From NCBI GenBank assembly GCA_029817715.1, contig JARUPY010000398.1:806001-870000 (forward strand): a stretch of 64,000 nucleotides of DNA. Direction: 5' to 3'. The notes below the pieces were generated by a model, which was given only the letters and a program-made list of their open reading frames with translations, was not told the DNA's origin and did no database searches. The DNA is from Melastoma dodecandrum. Taxonomy: Eukaryota > Streptophyta > Magnoliopsida > Myrtales > Melastomataceae. Below are positions 36,246 to 45,726 of this stretch, piece by piece; position 1 is the first letter of the stretch, and every line of letters begins with the position of its first letter. The translations under genes and the position numbers were made by a program.

Positions 36246-37568
36246 ATGCCGGATCAGTCCGTCACCGCCTCGAGGCGAGTCATGACGCCGAAGCAGGATC
36301 GTCGCAGGGAGAGCCCGATCGAGCAGATCGAGACTCTCGCGCTTGCCGGCTCGAGCGACCTGTATCTGCGTGCGAAGACGCCCGAGTTTCGCAGGGTCAC
36401 GCTGGCTCTCGTCGCGGCGGGTTTCTCGACCTATGCTCTTCTCTATTGCGTGCAACCGCTGCTGCCGGTCTTCTCGAGCGAGCTTCACGTGTCGCCGTCG
36501 GTGTCGAGCCTCTCGCTATCGATGACGACGGGCGCGCTCGCCGTCGCGATGCTCGTCGCCGGGCGGATCTCGGACGTCAGCGGCCGCAAGCCGATCATGG
36601 CGGTGTCGCTCTTCGCGGTGGGCCTCCTGACCGTCGCCTGCGCCTTCGCGCCCAACTGGTCGACGCTTCTCGCGCTGCGCGCGCTGACGGGAGTCGCGCT
36701 CGCCGGCACGCCGGCCATCGCCATGGCCTATCTCGCCGAGGAGGTGCACCCGCGCGATCTCGGCGGCGCGATGGGGCTCTACATCGCCGGCAACGCCTAT
36801 GGCGGCATGCTTGGTCGGGTCCTCACGGGCGTGCTGATCGACCTGACGGGATCCTGGCGGATCGCGATCGGCACGATGGGGCTCTTCGGCATCGGCGCGG
36901 CGGCCTTGTTCGCTACGCTGCTGCCGCCCTCGCGCCGCTTCCTGCCGCAGCAAGGTCTGTCGCTTGGCCATCTCGGCCGCGCCTTCGCGCAGCATCTCGC
37001 CGATTCCGGTCTGCGGCGCCTCTTCCTGATCGGCTTCGTCCTCATGGGCGGCTTCGTCACGACCTACAATTACCTGAGCTATCGCCTCATCGCGCCGCCG
37101 TTCGGCTTGTCGCAGGCGGTCGCTGGATCGATCTTTCTCGTCTACCTTCTCGGCGGTCCGGCCTCGGCCTGGTTCGGGCGCCTGGGAACACGCAACGGCA
37201 AGGCGGCGATGATGCTCGCCGCGATCGGGCTGATGGCGCTCGGCCTTCTCGCGACGGCGAGCCGGAACCTCGTCGTCTCGATCGCCGCGATCGCGATCTT
37301 CACGAGCGGCTTCTTCGGCGCACATGCCATCGCCAGCGGCTGGGTCAGCCGGCGCGCCGAGACGGCTCGGGCGGCGGCGGCCTCGCTCTATCTCTTCGCC
37401 TATTACGTCGGATCGAGTCTCTTCGGGTCGCTCGGCGGCATCTTCTGGGCGCGCGACGGATGGCCCGGCATCATGATCGTCGTCGGCCTTCTGGTCGCCT
37501 CGGCGTTCGGCCTCGCTGCGAGCCTGCGTCCGCTCGAAGCCGACGAGCGCGGCTACGGGCCGCGCTAG
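36246..37568 (+). CDS. MFS transporter, YnfM-like
   Basis: A 440-residue major facilitator with 12 predicted helices. [13 protein letters not shown] between helices 2 and 3 is the MFS A-motif, and [17 protein letters not shown] and [16 protein letters not shown] with its Gly-rich helix resemble the YnfM/arabinose-efflux group (DHA-like). The first 40 residues are hydrophilic, so the start may be ATG 36282 rather than 36246. It is divergent from pyrH and convergent with the chemoreceptor gene. Substrate is unknown. Confidence 0.88.
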   Translation: MPDQSVTASRRVMTPKQDRRRESPIEQIETLALAGSSDLYLRAKTPEFRRVTLALVAAGFSTYALLYCVQPLLPVFSSELHVSPSVSSLSLSMTTGALAVAMLVAGRISDVSGRKPIMAVSLFAVGLLTVACAFAPNWSTLLALRALTGVALAGTPAIAMAYLAEEVHPRDLGGAMGLYIAGNAYGGMLGRVLTGVLIDLTGSWRIAIGTMGLFGIGAAALFATLLPPSRRFLPQQGLSLGHLGRAFAQHLADSGLRRLFLIGFVLMGGFVTTYNYLSYRLIAPPFGLSQAVAGSIFLVYLLGGPASAWFGRLGTRNGKAAMMLAAIGLMALGLLATASRNLVVSIAAIAIFTSGFFGAHAIASGWVSRRAETARAAAASLYLFAYYVGSSLFGSLGGIFWARDGWPGIMIVVGLLVASAFGLAASLRPLEADERGYGPR

Positions 37569-39116
37569 AACTCCTCCCAGTCCTGCGCAGCCGCCGGCGC
37601 GCTTTTCGCGGCGCGGCGCGGCATACGCACAACCGCCGCGGAGCCGGCCGAGGCGACCGGCGCGAGACGCGGCGCGGGCGGCGCCGACGGCGCGCCGGTA
37701 CGCGCTGCGCCCGCGACCTTGAAGGTCGCGACCAGCCCGGCGAGCGTCGCCGCCTCGCTCGCGAGGCCGGAGCAGGCGACGTTCGTCTGCTCGACCATGG
37801 ACGCGTTCTGCTGCGTCACGCGGTCCATCTGGTGCACGGCGGTGTTGATCTCCTCGAGGCTGCGCGCCTCGTCCTGCACGGCGCCGGCGATCTCGCCGAC
37901 CGTGCCGTTGAGCGCGGTGACGCGCGCCACGATGCGGGCGAGAGCCGCGCCGGTCTGGGCGACGAGCTCGACCCCGGCGCCCACCTCGGTCGCGGCCGAC
38001 GTGATCAGCGTCTTGATCTCCTTCGCGGCCTCGGCCGAGCGCTGCGCGAGCGCGCGGACCTCGGAGGCGACGACCGCGAAGCCGCGGCCCATCTCGCCGG
38101 CGCGCGCGGCCTCGACGCCCGCGTTCAGCGCCAGCAGGTTCGTCTGGAAGGCGATCTCGTCGATGACGCCGATGATGTGCACGATCTGGCGCGAGGATTT
38201 CTCGACGCTGCCCATGGCCGCGACCGCGCGCTGCACGATCTCGCCGGACGCTTCCACGTCGCGCTTGGTCTGCAGCACGGCATCGCGCGCATGGCCGGCG
38301 CCTTCGGAGGTCTTCTTCACCGAATCCGTGATCTGCCCGAAGGTGGCCGCCGTCTCCTCGAGGTCCGCCGCCTGCTGTTCGGTCCGGCGTGCGAGATCGT
38401 TCGCCGCGCTCGACATGTCCTCCGTCCCGCGCCGGATGGCGCCGACGGCGGCCGTGGTGCGCGCGAGCACCTCCTCGATGCGCGTCACCGCGGCGTTGAA
38501 GTCTTCGCGCAGTCTGTCCGTCCGTCTCGCCCGGCAGCGGGTGCACGATGCGCGTCGTCAGATCGCCGTCGGCGACCCTGGCGAGCGAGCCGCCGAGCGC
38601 GGCGCAGACGGACTCGACCTGCCGCTTGATCTCTCGCGCCTGCTCGTCGCGCTCGGCCTGCAGCGCGGCTTTCGCCTCCTGCTCGGCGGTGAGATCGCGC
38701 AGCGTCTCGACGACCGCGATCAGGCGCCCCTCGGCGTCGACGACCGCGCTCGCGTCGAGCGCGAGATAGCGCCGCCGTCCCAGCGCTGGCATGTTGCACC
38801 AGTTCTCCGCACGACGGGAGCGATGGTCGCTCGCACCATTGCTCTGGTTTGCATAGAGGTTCGAAGCGACTTCGCCCCCGTCGACGAGCGTATCGGCGAG
38901 GCACGGGCGTGGCGCATCGTAGAAGGCGCGCCATTGGTCCTGCGTGCCGAGCACGCTCGCGGCCTTGACGCCGGTCAACTCTTCGAGCGCCGTGTTCCAA
39001 AGAACGACGCGCCGGTCCTTGTCGATCCCGAATGCGGGAAGGGCGAGCGTCTCGAGGATCTTCCCGGAGTCTCTGAGCGCAGCACCGGTGTCCTTGCGCT
39101 TCGGGAGAATCCGCAT
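37565..39116 (-). pseudogene. soluble PAS-domain chemoreceptor gene with a 4-bp duplication frameshift
   Basis: From ATG 39116 the gene encodes a PAS domain (ILETLALPAFGIDKDRRVVL and LEELTGV), a HAMP-like stretch ([19 protein letters not shown]), then should continue with [18 protein letters not shown] into a complete methyl-accepting signalling domain (tip [20 protein letters not shown]), ending DWEEF. The frame breaks at 38516-38523, where GTCC is repeated on the plus strand; removing one copy restores the frame. No membrane helix is present, so it would be a cytoplasmic receptor. As sequenced, an ORF from 38488 could make only the signalling part. A sequencing error is possible. It overlaps the MFS stop by four bases. 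Confidence 0.8.
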
Positions 39117-39250
39117 CTGATCGCGCCCCTTCGAAATCTCGGCAGGACGATACTTTAATCTAATACTTCTTGATAATGGGTTGCGCGCTCGCGCAGGACG
39201 CGGGCGCCTGATGCCTCGCTTTGGCCCGAAGCGACTGGCAAGACGGGGGC

Positions 39251-39934
39251 ATGAGAACCTCGATCCGGGCCGGTGCGCACAGTCCGCGACACATCGCATC
39301 GGTGCCGCTCGCCCTGGCACTCTTCTTCGGCCTCGCGCCATGGTCGCCGGCGGCGGCGCATCCCCATGTCTGGGTGGAGGCGAAGACGAAGGTCCTCTTC
39401 GGCAAGGACGGGCGTGTCGATGCGGTCCACAACGACTGGGTCTTCGACGACATGTACTCGGCCTTCGCGGTGCAGGGCCTCGCGAAAGGCGGCCAGCTCG
39501 CGACGCGCGAACAGCTCGCACCGCTCGCGAAGACCAACGTCGCATCCTTGGCCGAATATGGCTATTTCACCTTCGGGCGCGCGAGCGGCCAGAAGCTGGC
39601 GTTCGGCAAGCCGACGAACTACTGGCTTGAACAGCGGGCCGACAAGCGCGTCGTGCTGCACTTCGACCTGCCGCTCGCCGAGCCGACGAAGACGGGTCGC
39701 GCGATGTCGCTCGAGATCTACGATCCGACCTATTTCGTGGACTTCGAATTGGCGCAGGCCGACCCCGTCGCGCTCGTTGATGCGCCGGCCGGATGTTCGA
39801 AATCGGTGCTCGGCGCCAACCCGCTGATCGTGCAGGCGGGCAAGCAGACGGCGCTCTCCTTCGATTCAGGCATCGCGCCAGACGAGAATTTCGCGTTGAA
39901 TATGGCGAGCCGGATCATCGTCGCATGTCCCTGA
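39251..39934 (+). CDS. exported DUF1007 family protein
   Basis: A 227-residue protein with a signal peptide (about 1-36, ending PAAA) directly followed by HPHVWVEAKTKVLF, the DUF1007 signature whose histidines may bind metal. IYDPTYFVDFEL is the second conserved block. DUF1007 proteins are regularly encoded just before a NicO-type nickel/cobalt or zinc transporter, as here, and are thought to be periplasmic partners. The stop region overlaps the transporter start by ten bases. ATG 39251 sits behind GGGGGC. Confidence 0.88.
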   Translation: MRTSIRAGAHSPRHIASVPLALALFFGLAPWSPAAAHPHVWVEAKTKVLFGKDGRVDAVHNDWVFDDMYSAFAVQGLAKGGQLATREQLAPLAKTNVASLAEYGYFTFGRASGQKLAFGKPTNYWLEQRADKRVVLHFDLPLAEPTKTGRAMSLEIYDPTYFVDFELAQADPVALVDAPAGCSKSVLGANPLIVQAGKQTALSFDSGIAPDENFALNMASRIIVACP

Positions 39935-40992
39935 GGCCGGCTCCCCGCAGCGCGCTGTTCGCGTTCGGCGCCGTCGCCGTGCTGCTCGCCAGCGTCGAGC
40001 CGAGTGCGGCGCAATTCGCCCACCATCCGTTCGCGGTGGGCGCGGCGGAAGGGGCGGTCGGCCATCAGAACGCGCTCGGCGCGTGGCTCCTGTCTCAGGA
40101 GAGTCGCTTCTATCTCGGCTTGACGCGGGCCGTCGCCGCCGCTCGCACGAGTTGGCTCGGAGCCGCGAGTCTGATCGGGCTGAGCTTCGCGTACGGCGTC
40201 TTCCACGCGGCCGGCCCCGGGCACGGCAAGGCGGTCATCACGTCCTACATGGTCTCGAACGAGGTCGCGCTGCGGCGCGGTCTCGTCGTCTCGCTGCTCG
40301 CCGCCCTCTTTCAGGGGCTCGTCGCGACGGTGCTCGTCGCGATCGCCGCGTTCGTCTTCGATGCGACGGCGATGCGCATGACGGCGGCGGCGCAGACGAT
40401 CGAGCTCGCGAGCTACGTCGGCATCGTCGCGCTCGGCCTCGCGCTCGTCTGGCGCAAGGGCCGCGCGTTATGGGCCAGCCTGCGCCCGACCGAGAGCGTG
40501 CTGCCGTTCGCCTTCGCCGCGCCGGGCTTCGACACGGCCATCGCGCTGCCGGCCGCCACCCGCTTCGGCGCGTACGGTAGCGATGAGGGGCATGACGCGG
40601 AGTGCGACTGCGGCCATGCGCACATGCCCGATCCCGCCCTGCTGACCGATGCGCGCTTCGATTGGAAAGCCGCGGGTGCCGCGGTGGTGACGGCCGGAGC
40701 GCGGCCTTGTTCGGGGGCGATTCTCGTTCTCGTCTTCGCGCTGTCGCAGGGATTCTTCGCCGCGGGCGTCGCCGCGACCTTCGCGATGGCGCTCGGCACC
40801 GCGGTGACGACCGGGGCGCTCGCCGCCTTGGCCGTCTTCGCGAAGGACGCGGCCATGCGTCTCGCCGGCCCGCGTTCCGCGCGGGCGATGATCGTCGGGC
40901 GGCTGGTGGAGCTGGCGGCGGCGACGGCGGTCCTGCTGTTCGGCGCGGCCCTGCTGGCCGCCGCGCTCTCCGGCGTTCACGCGAGCACCTGA
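39925..40992 (+). CDS. NicO-type nickel/cobalt transporter
   Basis: A 355-residue membrane protein with a signal-like first helix and about six further helices. FAYGVFHAAGPGHGKAVITS and TAGARPCSGAILVLVFALSQ are the two conserved NicO motifs with metal-binding His and Cys. A loop between them, GHDAECDCGHAHMPD, is rich in His, Cys and Asp and may bind metal. Whether it imports or exports is unclear. Overlap with the DUF1007 gene indicates translational coupling and one transport unit. Confidence 0.88.
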   Translation: MSLRPAPRSALFAFGAVAVLLASVEPSAAQFAHHPFAVGAAEGAVGHQNALGAWLLSQESRFYLGLTRAVAAARTSWLGAASLIGLSFAYGVFHAAGPGHGKAVITSYMVSNEVALRRGLVVSLLAALFQGLVATVLVAIAAFVFDATAMRMTAAAQTIELASYVGIVALGLALVWRKGRALWASLRPTESVLPFAFAAPGFDTAIALPAATRFGAYGSDEGHDAECDCGHAHMPDPALLTDARFDWKAAGAAVVTAGARPCSGAILVLVFALSQGFFAAGVAATFAMALGTAVTTGALAALAVFAKDAAMRLAGPRSARAMIVGRLVELAAATAVLLFGAALLAAALSGVHAST

Positions 40993-41022
40993 ATCCGATC
41001 GGGCCGCAACCGGACTCTTTTG

Positions 41023-42552
41023 TTACAGCGCCTCGTTCTGAGCCGCCATGATGTGCGCCGCCTTCCGCAGACCCAGCATGCGCGGGCCGGCGACGACGGC
41101 GGTCGCATCCTCGCTCTGGGCGAGCGTGCGCGGTACGAGCGTCGTGAGCGTGGCGTCGTGCCGACGCGGGCCGCGGGTCGCGGCGCGCAAGGCGCCCGCG
41201 CCTCCGAATTGCGCCGGGCGCGGCACGGGCAGCGCCACGCGGGCGAAGGAGGAATCGTCGCCCGCGAACGCCAGCGCCGCGTCGGGCACGCGGGTCGAGG
41301 TGCCGTGCGTGATGATCGAGGGCAGGCGCGAGGCGCGCACCATCGGCACGCCGGAGGCGGTCGCCGTGATGAGGCCGCCGATCGGGTCGGCGACGGGAGC
41401 CTGCGTGGTCAGGCGCAGGGGCGCGCCGTCCAGCGAGGCCAGCGTCGTCGGCCGCATCGGCGGCAGCGGCACGTCCTCAGCCAAAGCGACGAGATCCGCG
41501 GGGCGGCGCGGCGGGAGGGGCATGTCGACCGGCGGCGTGACGGCGGCGTCGGCGCCCGCGACGGCGGCGACGCGCGTCTCCGCGGCCGGGGTCGGAGCAG
41601 GGGCCTGCGCGACCTGTTGTGCCGCCGGGCTGTCCGCCGCCGGCTGCGGCTGCGCGTAGGCCAGGGCGGCGCTCGGCGCCGCGGCTGCGGGCTGTTCGGC
41701 GGGCGCGACGCTCGCCACCGCGGCGGTCGCGGTCGGGGCGGAGGGCGCGCGGCGGTCTTCCTCGTCCTCGTGCGCCGCACCCCCGCCGTTGCCGCCTCCG
41801 AAGAGCCAGGCGAAGAAGCCTTGCGACTGCTGGGGCGGCGGCAGTTCGGCGCCGCCACGCTCGGCGAGTTCCTGCCGCGCCATGTCGTAGCCGGGCAAAG
41901 TGCGGCCGTCCGCGGCGATATGGACCGTCTTGCCGTCTGGGAACAGCGCCGCGAGCTGATCATAGGGCATGCGCGGCCAGGAGCGGACGCCGCCGACGTC
42001 GATGTGCACGAAATTCGCGGAGGGATACCAGCCGACGCCGCCGTGCTCGAGCTTCATCGCGGCTTCGCGGATGCGCTCCATCGGGAAGCCGGGCATCGTC
42101 GTGTCCATCGCCTTGCCGAGCATGTGCTGTGAGTGCTCGGCCACCGCGCGCGAGCGGCGGCGCAGCATGGCGTTGGTCTCGGGCGAGCGGTATGCGGAAT
42201 AGATCTGGATGCGGTCCGTCGCGCCAGCGGTCCGGTAGGCTTCCCAGATGGCGTCGAACAGCCGGGGGTCCATGCTGATCTCGTCGTTATTACGCCAGTC
42301 CCGAAGGAAGTGGTTCAGCTGGCGCAGCACGTCGGGATCATAGTGGCCATCGACGCGGTAGGTGGCGTCGATCGTCTCGCCGGTGTGGGTATGGTAGAGG
42401 TGCAGGGTGCGGGTGTCGCCGTTGGCGGCGGCGCTTTCGGTGGCGTTCGGAGCGAAGACTGCAGCGGCGTAGCCACAGCCGATCGCTATGGACGCCAACG
42501 CGCAGTACCGACCCAAGGCCTTGCGAAGTCTTCCCGTCCGCAAAACCCTCAC
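41023..42552 (-). CDS. DUF882 (peptidase M15-like) envelope protein
   Basis: A 509-residue exported protein. An N-terminal hydrophobic segment (about 15-35) is followed by the DUF882/M15 domain: YHTHTGE, FLRDWRNND, YSAYRSPETNAML, SQHMLGKAMD and NFVHIDVGGVRSWPR, with zinc-ligand positions in HMLGKAMD and HID as in D-Ala-D-Ala peptidases. The last 270 residues are Ala/Pro-rich low-complexity linkers with repeated PLPPRRP and PLPPMRP boxes and no domain. It probably trims peptidoglycan in the periplasm. Confidence 0.87.
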   Translation of the reverse strand: MRVLRTGRLRKALGRYCALASIAIGCGYAAAVFAPNATESAAANGDTRTLHLYHTHTGETIDATYRVDGHYDPDVLRQLNHFLRDWRNNDEISMDPRLFDAIWEAYRTAGATDRIQIYSAYRSPETNAMLRRRSRAVAEHSQHMLGKAMDTTMPGFPMERIREAAMKLEHGGVGWYPSANFVHIDVGGVRSWPRMPYDQLAALFPDGKTVHIAADGRTLPGYDMARQELAERGGAELPPPQQSQGFFAWLFGGGNGGGAAHEDEEDRRAPSAPTATAAVASVAPAEQPAAAAPSAALAYAQPQPAADSPAAQQVAQAPAPTPAAETRVAAVAGADAAVTPPVDMPLPPRRPADLVALAEDVPLPPMRPTTLASLDGAPLRLTTQAPVADPIGGLITATASGVPMVRASRLPSIITHGTSTRVPDAALAFAGDDSSFARVALPVPRPAQFGGAGALRAATRGPRRHDATLTTLVPRTLAQSEDATAVVAGPRMLGLRKAAHIMAAQNEAL

Positions 42553-42670
42553 CCCCGCATGGACAGACCGGCACCCTAGGGCGACCGAAAGGTTACAAAC
42601 AACAGTTAAGACTTCCTCTTCGGACGAATACGCGAGGCTGTGGCCGAAATGTCATGCCGTGCGCCGCGAT

Positions 42671-43378
42671 TCAGCGAAACGACCGCAATGTCGTCTTCTG
42701 ACGGCCGTTCGCGTCGAAGTTTTCCGGCGCCAGCCAGGCTGCGAACGCGTCGCGACACGCCGGCCAGTCGCCATCGACGATCGCATACCAGGCGGTGTCG
42801 CGATTGCGCGCCTTCGTGACGAGCGCCTGCCGGAAGATGCCTTCGAAGACGAAGCCGTAGCGCTCGGCGGCTTGGCGCGAGGGGGCGTTCAGCGCATCGC
42901 ACTTCCATTCGAAGCGCCGATATCCGAGTTCGTCGAATGCGCGGCGTGCCAGAAGATAGATCGCTTCCGTGGCGAGCCTCGTGCGCCGCAGGCGCGGCGA
43001 CAGCGCGATATGGCCGACCTCGAGAACGCCGTTGGCCGGATCGATTCGCATCAGCGCCGCCTTGCCAAGCGCCGTGCCGGAGGCGGGCTCGAGGATCGCG
43101 TGATGCAGCGGATCGGACGATCCGGCTTCCGATGCGACGATCTTCGTCCAGGCGCCGCGATCCTCGATGCGCTCGTACGCCATGTAGGTCCAGTCGCGAC
43201 CGTCCGGTGCCTCCTGAAAGGCGGCGAAGAGGGGGGCCGCATGGCGCGGATCCAGCGGCTCTATTTTGCACCAGCGACCGTCGATCGCCGTTCTCGGCGG
43301 CAGCGGGCGCGGCCTCCAGCCCGGCACGGGCGCGCCGACCGGCTGGCCGAAGCCGTTCCGGTGTTCGGCGTCAGACAA
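42671..43378 (-). CDS. GNAT family N-acetyltransferase (RimJ/RimL-like)
   Basis: A protein of up to 235 residues with a GNAT_3-type domain: CKIEPLDPRHAAPLF, VLEVGHIALSPRLRRTRLAT as acetyl-CoA binding region, and FEWKCDALNAPSRQAAERYG with FVFEGIFRQA near the end. Related proteins acetylate ribosomal proteins or antibiotics; the substrate here is unknown. The start is uncertain. The TTG at 43378 overlaps the heme oxygenase stop, which favours coupling; a GTG at 43327 also fits the family. It is downstream of heme oxygenase on the same strand. Confidence 0.82.
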   Translation of the reverse strand: MSDAEHRNGFGQPVGAPVPGWRPRPLPPRTAIDGRWCKIEPLDPRHAAPLFAAFQEAPDGRDWTYMAYERIEDRGAWTKIVASEAGSSDPLHHAILEPASGTALGKAALMRIDPANGVLEVGHIALSPRLRRTRLATEAIYLLARRAFDELGYRRFEWKCDALNAPSRQAAERYGFVFEGIFRQALVTKARNRDTAWYAIVDGDWPACRDAFAAWLAPENFDANGRQKTTLRSFR

Positions 43379-44027
43379 GAGCGGCCTGCACGGCGCCCGA
43401 CACCGCGATGTTGTGGCGGAAGGCCGCGATCGCCTCCTCGACGAACGCATCCGCGGCGGCGCTTCCGACGGCGATGCGATCGAGCGTTTCGCGCATGTCC
43501 GCTTTCGTGGCCGCGACATCGTCGAGCGTGGGAAAGTCGTAGAAGGTGAGGGCGTCGGGCGTGAGGCCGAGCGTGCGGGCCAAGACCGGCTTGAGAATCT
43601 GTCCGCCGCTGAGATCGCCGAGGTAGCGGGCGTAGGCGTGGGCGGCGAGACGCGCGGGGGACGCGGCCGCTCTCGTGACCGACGCCGCATAGGCCCGCGC
43701 GGCTGGAAGCGCGGTGGCGTCGGAGGACGAGGCGTCCAGAGCCTCGAGATCGCTACGCAGAGCGCCGAGCCGGTGAAGTCGCGGATCGGCGAAGGCGCCG
43801 AGCAAGGGCTCGTCGCGATGCACGACGAGGGCGTGCTCCAGCGCTTCGTAGGCCGGCACGAGGTTCTGCAGAAAGAGACCGTAACCCGCGCGCGTCGCCC
43901 GGGCGCGGATCAGGTCCGCGATGAAGCCGGTGCGCTCGGCCTCGCGATGCACCGCGCTCGTCGCCGCGCGCAGGACATCCGAAAAGCGCGGCGTCGCGGA
44001 CGCTGCGGGAGGCGGCTCGTGGGTCAT
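43371..44027 (-). CDS. biliverdin-producing heme oxygenase
   Basis: A 218-residue all-helical enzyme opening haem to biliverdin, CO and iron. The proximal histidine lies in RAATSAVHREAERTGF, and ARYLGDLSGGQILKP is the distal-helix glycine motif. ATG 44027 gives the usual length. No bacteriophytochrome, haem uptake or TonB gene is near, so its role (iron recovery or chromophore supply) is open. The GNAT gene follows with overlap; a terminator separates it from the gene upstream. Confidence 0.9.
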   Translation of the reverse strand: MTHEPPPAASATPRFSDVLRAATSAVHREAERTGFIADLIRARATRAGYGLFLQNLVPAYEALEHALVVHRDEPLLGAFADPRLHRLGALRSDLEALDASSSDATALPAARAYAASVTRAAASPARLAAHAYARYLGDLSGGQILKPVLARTLGLTPDALTFYDFPTLDDVAATKADMRETLDRIAVGSAAADAFVEEAIAAFRHNIAVSGAVQAALV

Positions 44028-44071
44028 GCGGGCGCTGTAGGACGCCGGGGCGCCGGCGTCCAGCGTGCAAG

Positions 44072-44100
44072 AAAAAAGCGCCCCGCGGGAACGGAGCGCC
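44072..44100 (-). terminator. Rho-independent terminator
   Basis: On the minus strand GCGCTCCG pairs with CGGGGCGC (one G-U) around a short loop, followed by TTTTTTC. It ends the transcript of the small glycine-rich protein gene before heme oxygenase. Confidence 0.85.
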
Positions 44101-44123
44101 TGACGCCTCACGGTGATGATCGA

Positions 44124-44447
44124 TCAATAGTCGCAGATGCGGCGGGGATGATCGACGTAGACGCCCGCATAGGGATCCCAGGTGCGCACGTATTCGCGAT
44201 GGCAGCGCGGCGGCGGCGGCGCATCGACGGGTGCGTAGTAGGTCGGCGGCGGCGGGGGCGCGTAGTAGCGCGGGCCGTAGGCGCCGGCTGCCGCGCTGCC
44301 CGCGAGGGCGCCCAGCGCCGCTCCACCGATCACGCCGGCCGCGACCGCGCCGGCCTCGTTCGCGTAGGTGGACGGCATCGTGCCGGCCAGGGTCGTGGCG
44401 GCGAGAGCGGCCACCAATGCGATCCGCGCAGAATTCTTCAAAGCCAA
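44124..44447 (-). CDS. exported glycine-zipper protein
   Basis: A 107-residue protein with a signal peptide (about 1-30, ending STYA), then an Ala/Gly-rich membrane-type zipper (GVIGGAALGALAGSAAAG) and a Pro/Tyr-rich tail with two cysteines ending in HREYVRTWDPYAGVYVDHPR. Such proteins are common small envelope proteins of rhizobia. The TTG at 44447 is chosen for the GAGGAGGGG just upstream; an ATG at 44474 would bury that ribosome binding site inside the gene. Function unknown. Confidence 0.72.
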   Translation of the reverse strand: MALKNSARIALVAALAATTLAGTMPSTYANEAGAVAAGVIGGAALGALAGSAAAGAYGPRYYAPPPPPTYYAPVDAPPPPRCHREYVRTWDPYAGVYVDHPRRICDY

Positions 44448-44617
44448 TGTCCCCTCCTCGGGTCGACCGGACACGCCGGGTTGCCGCCTGGCCGAATCGG
44501 TCGAGGCTTGCGCATGTCCTTCCCCACGCCGATGTGGCCTGCGGACTGCGGCAATCCTGAGACGGCGCCGCAGCGTTGCCAGCCTGCCGTGGCGCTGTTA
44601 CAGGCCGTTGACGGCGC

Positions 44618-44689
44618 GCCGGCGTAGCACAGCGGTAGTGCAGCGGTTTTGTAAACCGAAGGTCGGGAGTTCGATCCTCTCCGCCGGCA
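44618..44689 (+). tRNA. tRNA-Thr (TGT)
   Basis: Acceptor stem GCCGGCG/CGCCGGC, D arm GCAC/GTGC, anticodon loop TTTGTAA (anticodon TGT) on a GCGGT/ACCGA stem with one G-A mismatch at its base, T arm GGGAG/CTCTC with loop TTCGATC. CCA is not encoded (the sequence continues CCG). Confidence 0.93.
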
Positions 44690-44718
44690 CCGGTCGTCCC
44701 GGCGGGGGGGGAGGGCAA

Positions 44719-45114
44719 ATGGTCTATCCGGCGACGACGGCTTTCTTCGCGGCGCTCCTCGCGCTGCTCTATGTCGGCCTTGCGATATGGGTCATCGCCG
44801 GCCGCTTCTCGACCGGCACGCTGCACGGCACCGGCAACGACGTCATGTCGAAGCGCATCCGCTCGCACGGCAATTTTCAGGAATACGTGCCGCTCGCGTT
44901 GCTTCTCATCGGCCTCCTCGAGGCGCGGGGGACGAGCCACACGCTGATCCTCGTGTTGCTCGTCATCCTTCTCGCCGCCCGTATCCTTCATCCGGTCGGC
45001 ATGTTCGCGCCGAAGAACTCGCCCCGGCAGTTCGCCTGCCGCGGCGGCGGCATCATCGCGACGATCGCCGTCACGGCGGTCGCCGCCATCACGCTGCTCC
45101 TGCGCGCGCACTGA
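44719..45114 (+). CDS. MAPEG family membrane protein
   Basis: A 131-residue protein with four predicted helices. [20 protein letters not shown] is the MAPEG core (the RAHGNFxE pattern) that binds glutathione in eukaryotic relatives. The bacterial proteins' substrates are unknown, though a glutathione link would fit the nearby formaldehyde genes only loosely. GGGGAGGG precedes ATG 44719. It begins 30 bases after tRNA-Thr, and its TGA overlaps the ATG of the RraA-like gene (TGATG). Confidence 0.9.
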   Translation: MVYPATTAFFAALLALLYVGLAIWVIAGRFSTGTLHGTGNDVMSKRIRSHGNFQEYVPLALLLIGLLEARGTSHTLILVLLVILLAARILHPVGMFAPKNSPRQFACRGGGIIATIAVTAVAAITLLLRAH

Positions 45115-45608
45115 TGTCCTTCGCGACGTCCGATCTCGTGGACGCGCATGCGGCGCGCCTCCAGAGCTGCGCGATCCCGTTCCGCCAGTTTGGCGGCCGG
45201 GCGCGTTTCCATGGACCAGTTCGCACCTTGCGCACCTTCGAGGACAATGCCCAGCTGAAGGCGCTCGTCTCCGAACCGGGCGCGGGCGCGGTTCTCGTCG
45301 TCGACGGCGGCGGTTCGTTGCGGACCGCGCTCGTCGGCGACGTCATCGCGGCGATCGCGCGGGACAGCGGATGGGCCGGGCTCGTCCTTTGGGGCGCGGT
45401 CCGCGACAGCGCGGCCCTCGCCGGCCTCGACATCGGCATCAAGGCCCTCACCACCAATCCCTGGAAGAGCGGCAAGTCGGGCGCGGGGATCGTCGACGAG
45501 CCGGTCAGCTTCGGAGGCGCGACCTTCCGCTGTGGCGACAGGCTGTACAGCGACGAGGATGGTATTGTCGTCGCGGCTTGTTCGCTGCCCAGCCCGATCG
45601 GTCCTTAG
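45114..45608 (+). CDS. RraA family protein
   Basis: A 164-residue RraA-fold protein. [39 protein letters not shown] and [18 protein letters not shown] contain the conserved Gly-rich and Arg-Asp motifs. E. coli RraA inhibits RNase E; other members are HMG/oxaloacetate aldolases, with the Arg-Asp pair (here RDS) in the active site. Which activity applies cannot be read from sequence. Translationally coupled to the MAPEG gene. Confidence 0.87.
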   Translation: MSFATSDLVDAHAARLQSCAIPFRQFGGRARFHGPVRTLRTFEDNAQLKALVSEPGAGAVLVVDGGGSLRTALVGDVIAAIARDSGWAGLVLWGAVRDSAALAGLDIGIKALTTNPWKSGKSGAGIVDEPVSFGGATFRCGDRLYSDEDGIVVAACSLPSPIGP

Positions 45609-45644
45609 CGGGATAGACGAACTTCCGTCTGTTCTTCGCTTCAC

Positions 45645-45667
45645 TTGACGTTACGTAAGGGCGTCAA
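45645..45667. promoter_or_regulatory. TTGACG-N11-CGTCAA inverted repeat upstream of a chemoreceptor gene
   Basis: Perfect 6-bp arms 60-80 bases before the receptor start. TTGACG could also serve as a -35 box, with TGTAGG 17 bases later as a poor -10. Function is conjecture. Confidence 0.3.
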
Positions 45668-45726
45668 TGTAGGCGGTTTCGTTTACATTCTGCCGTTACG
45701 GTCGCTTCACGAACGGGGGGCGTACA

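Noticed and set aside
36516..39545. A 1009-codon open frame on the minus strand
   Set aside because: It runs antisense to the MFS gene and includes only the N-terminal part of the broken chemoreceptor; the rest is Arg-rich shadow.
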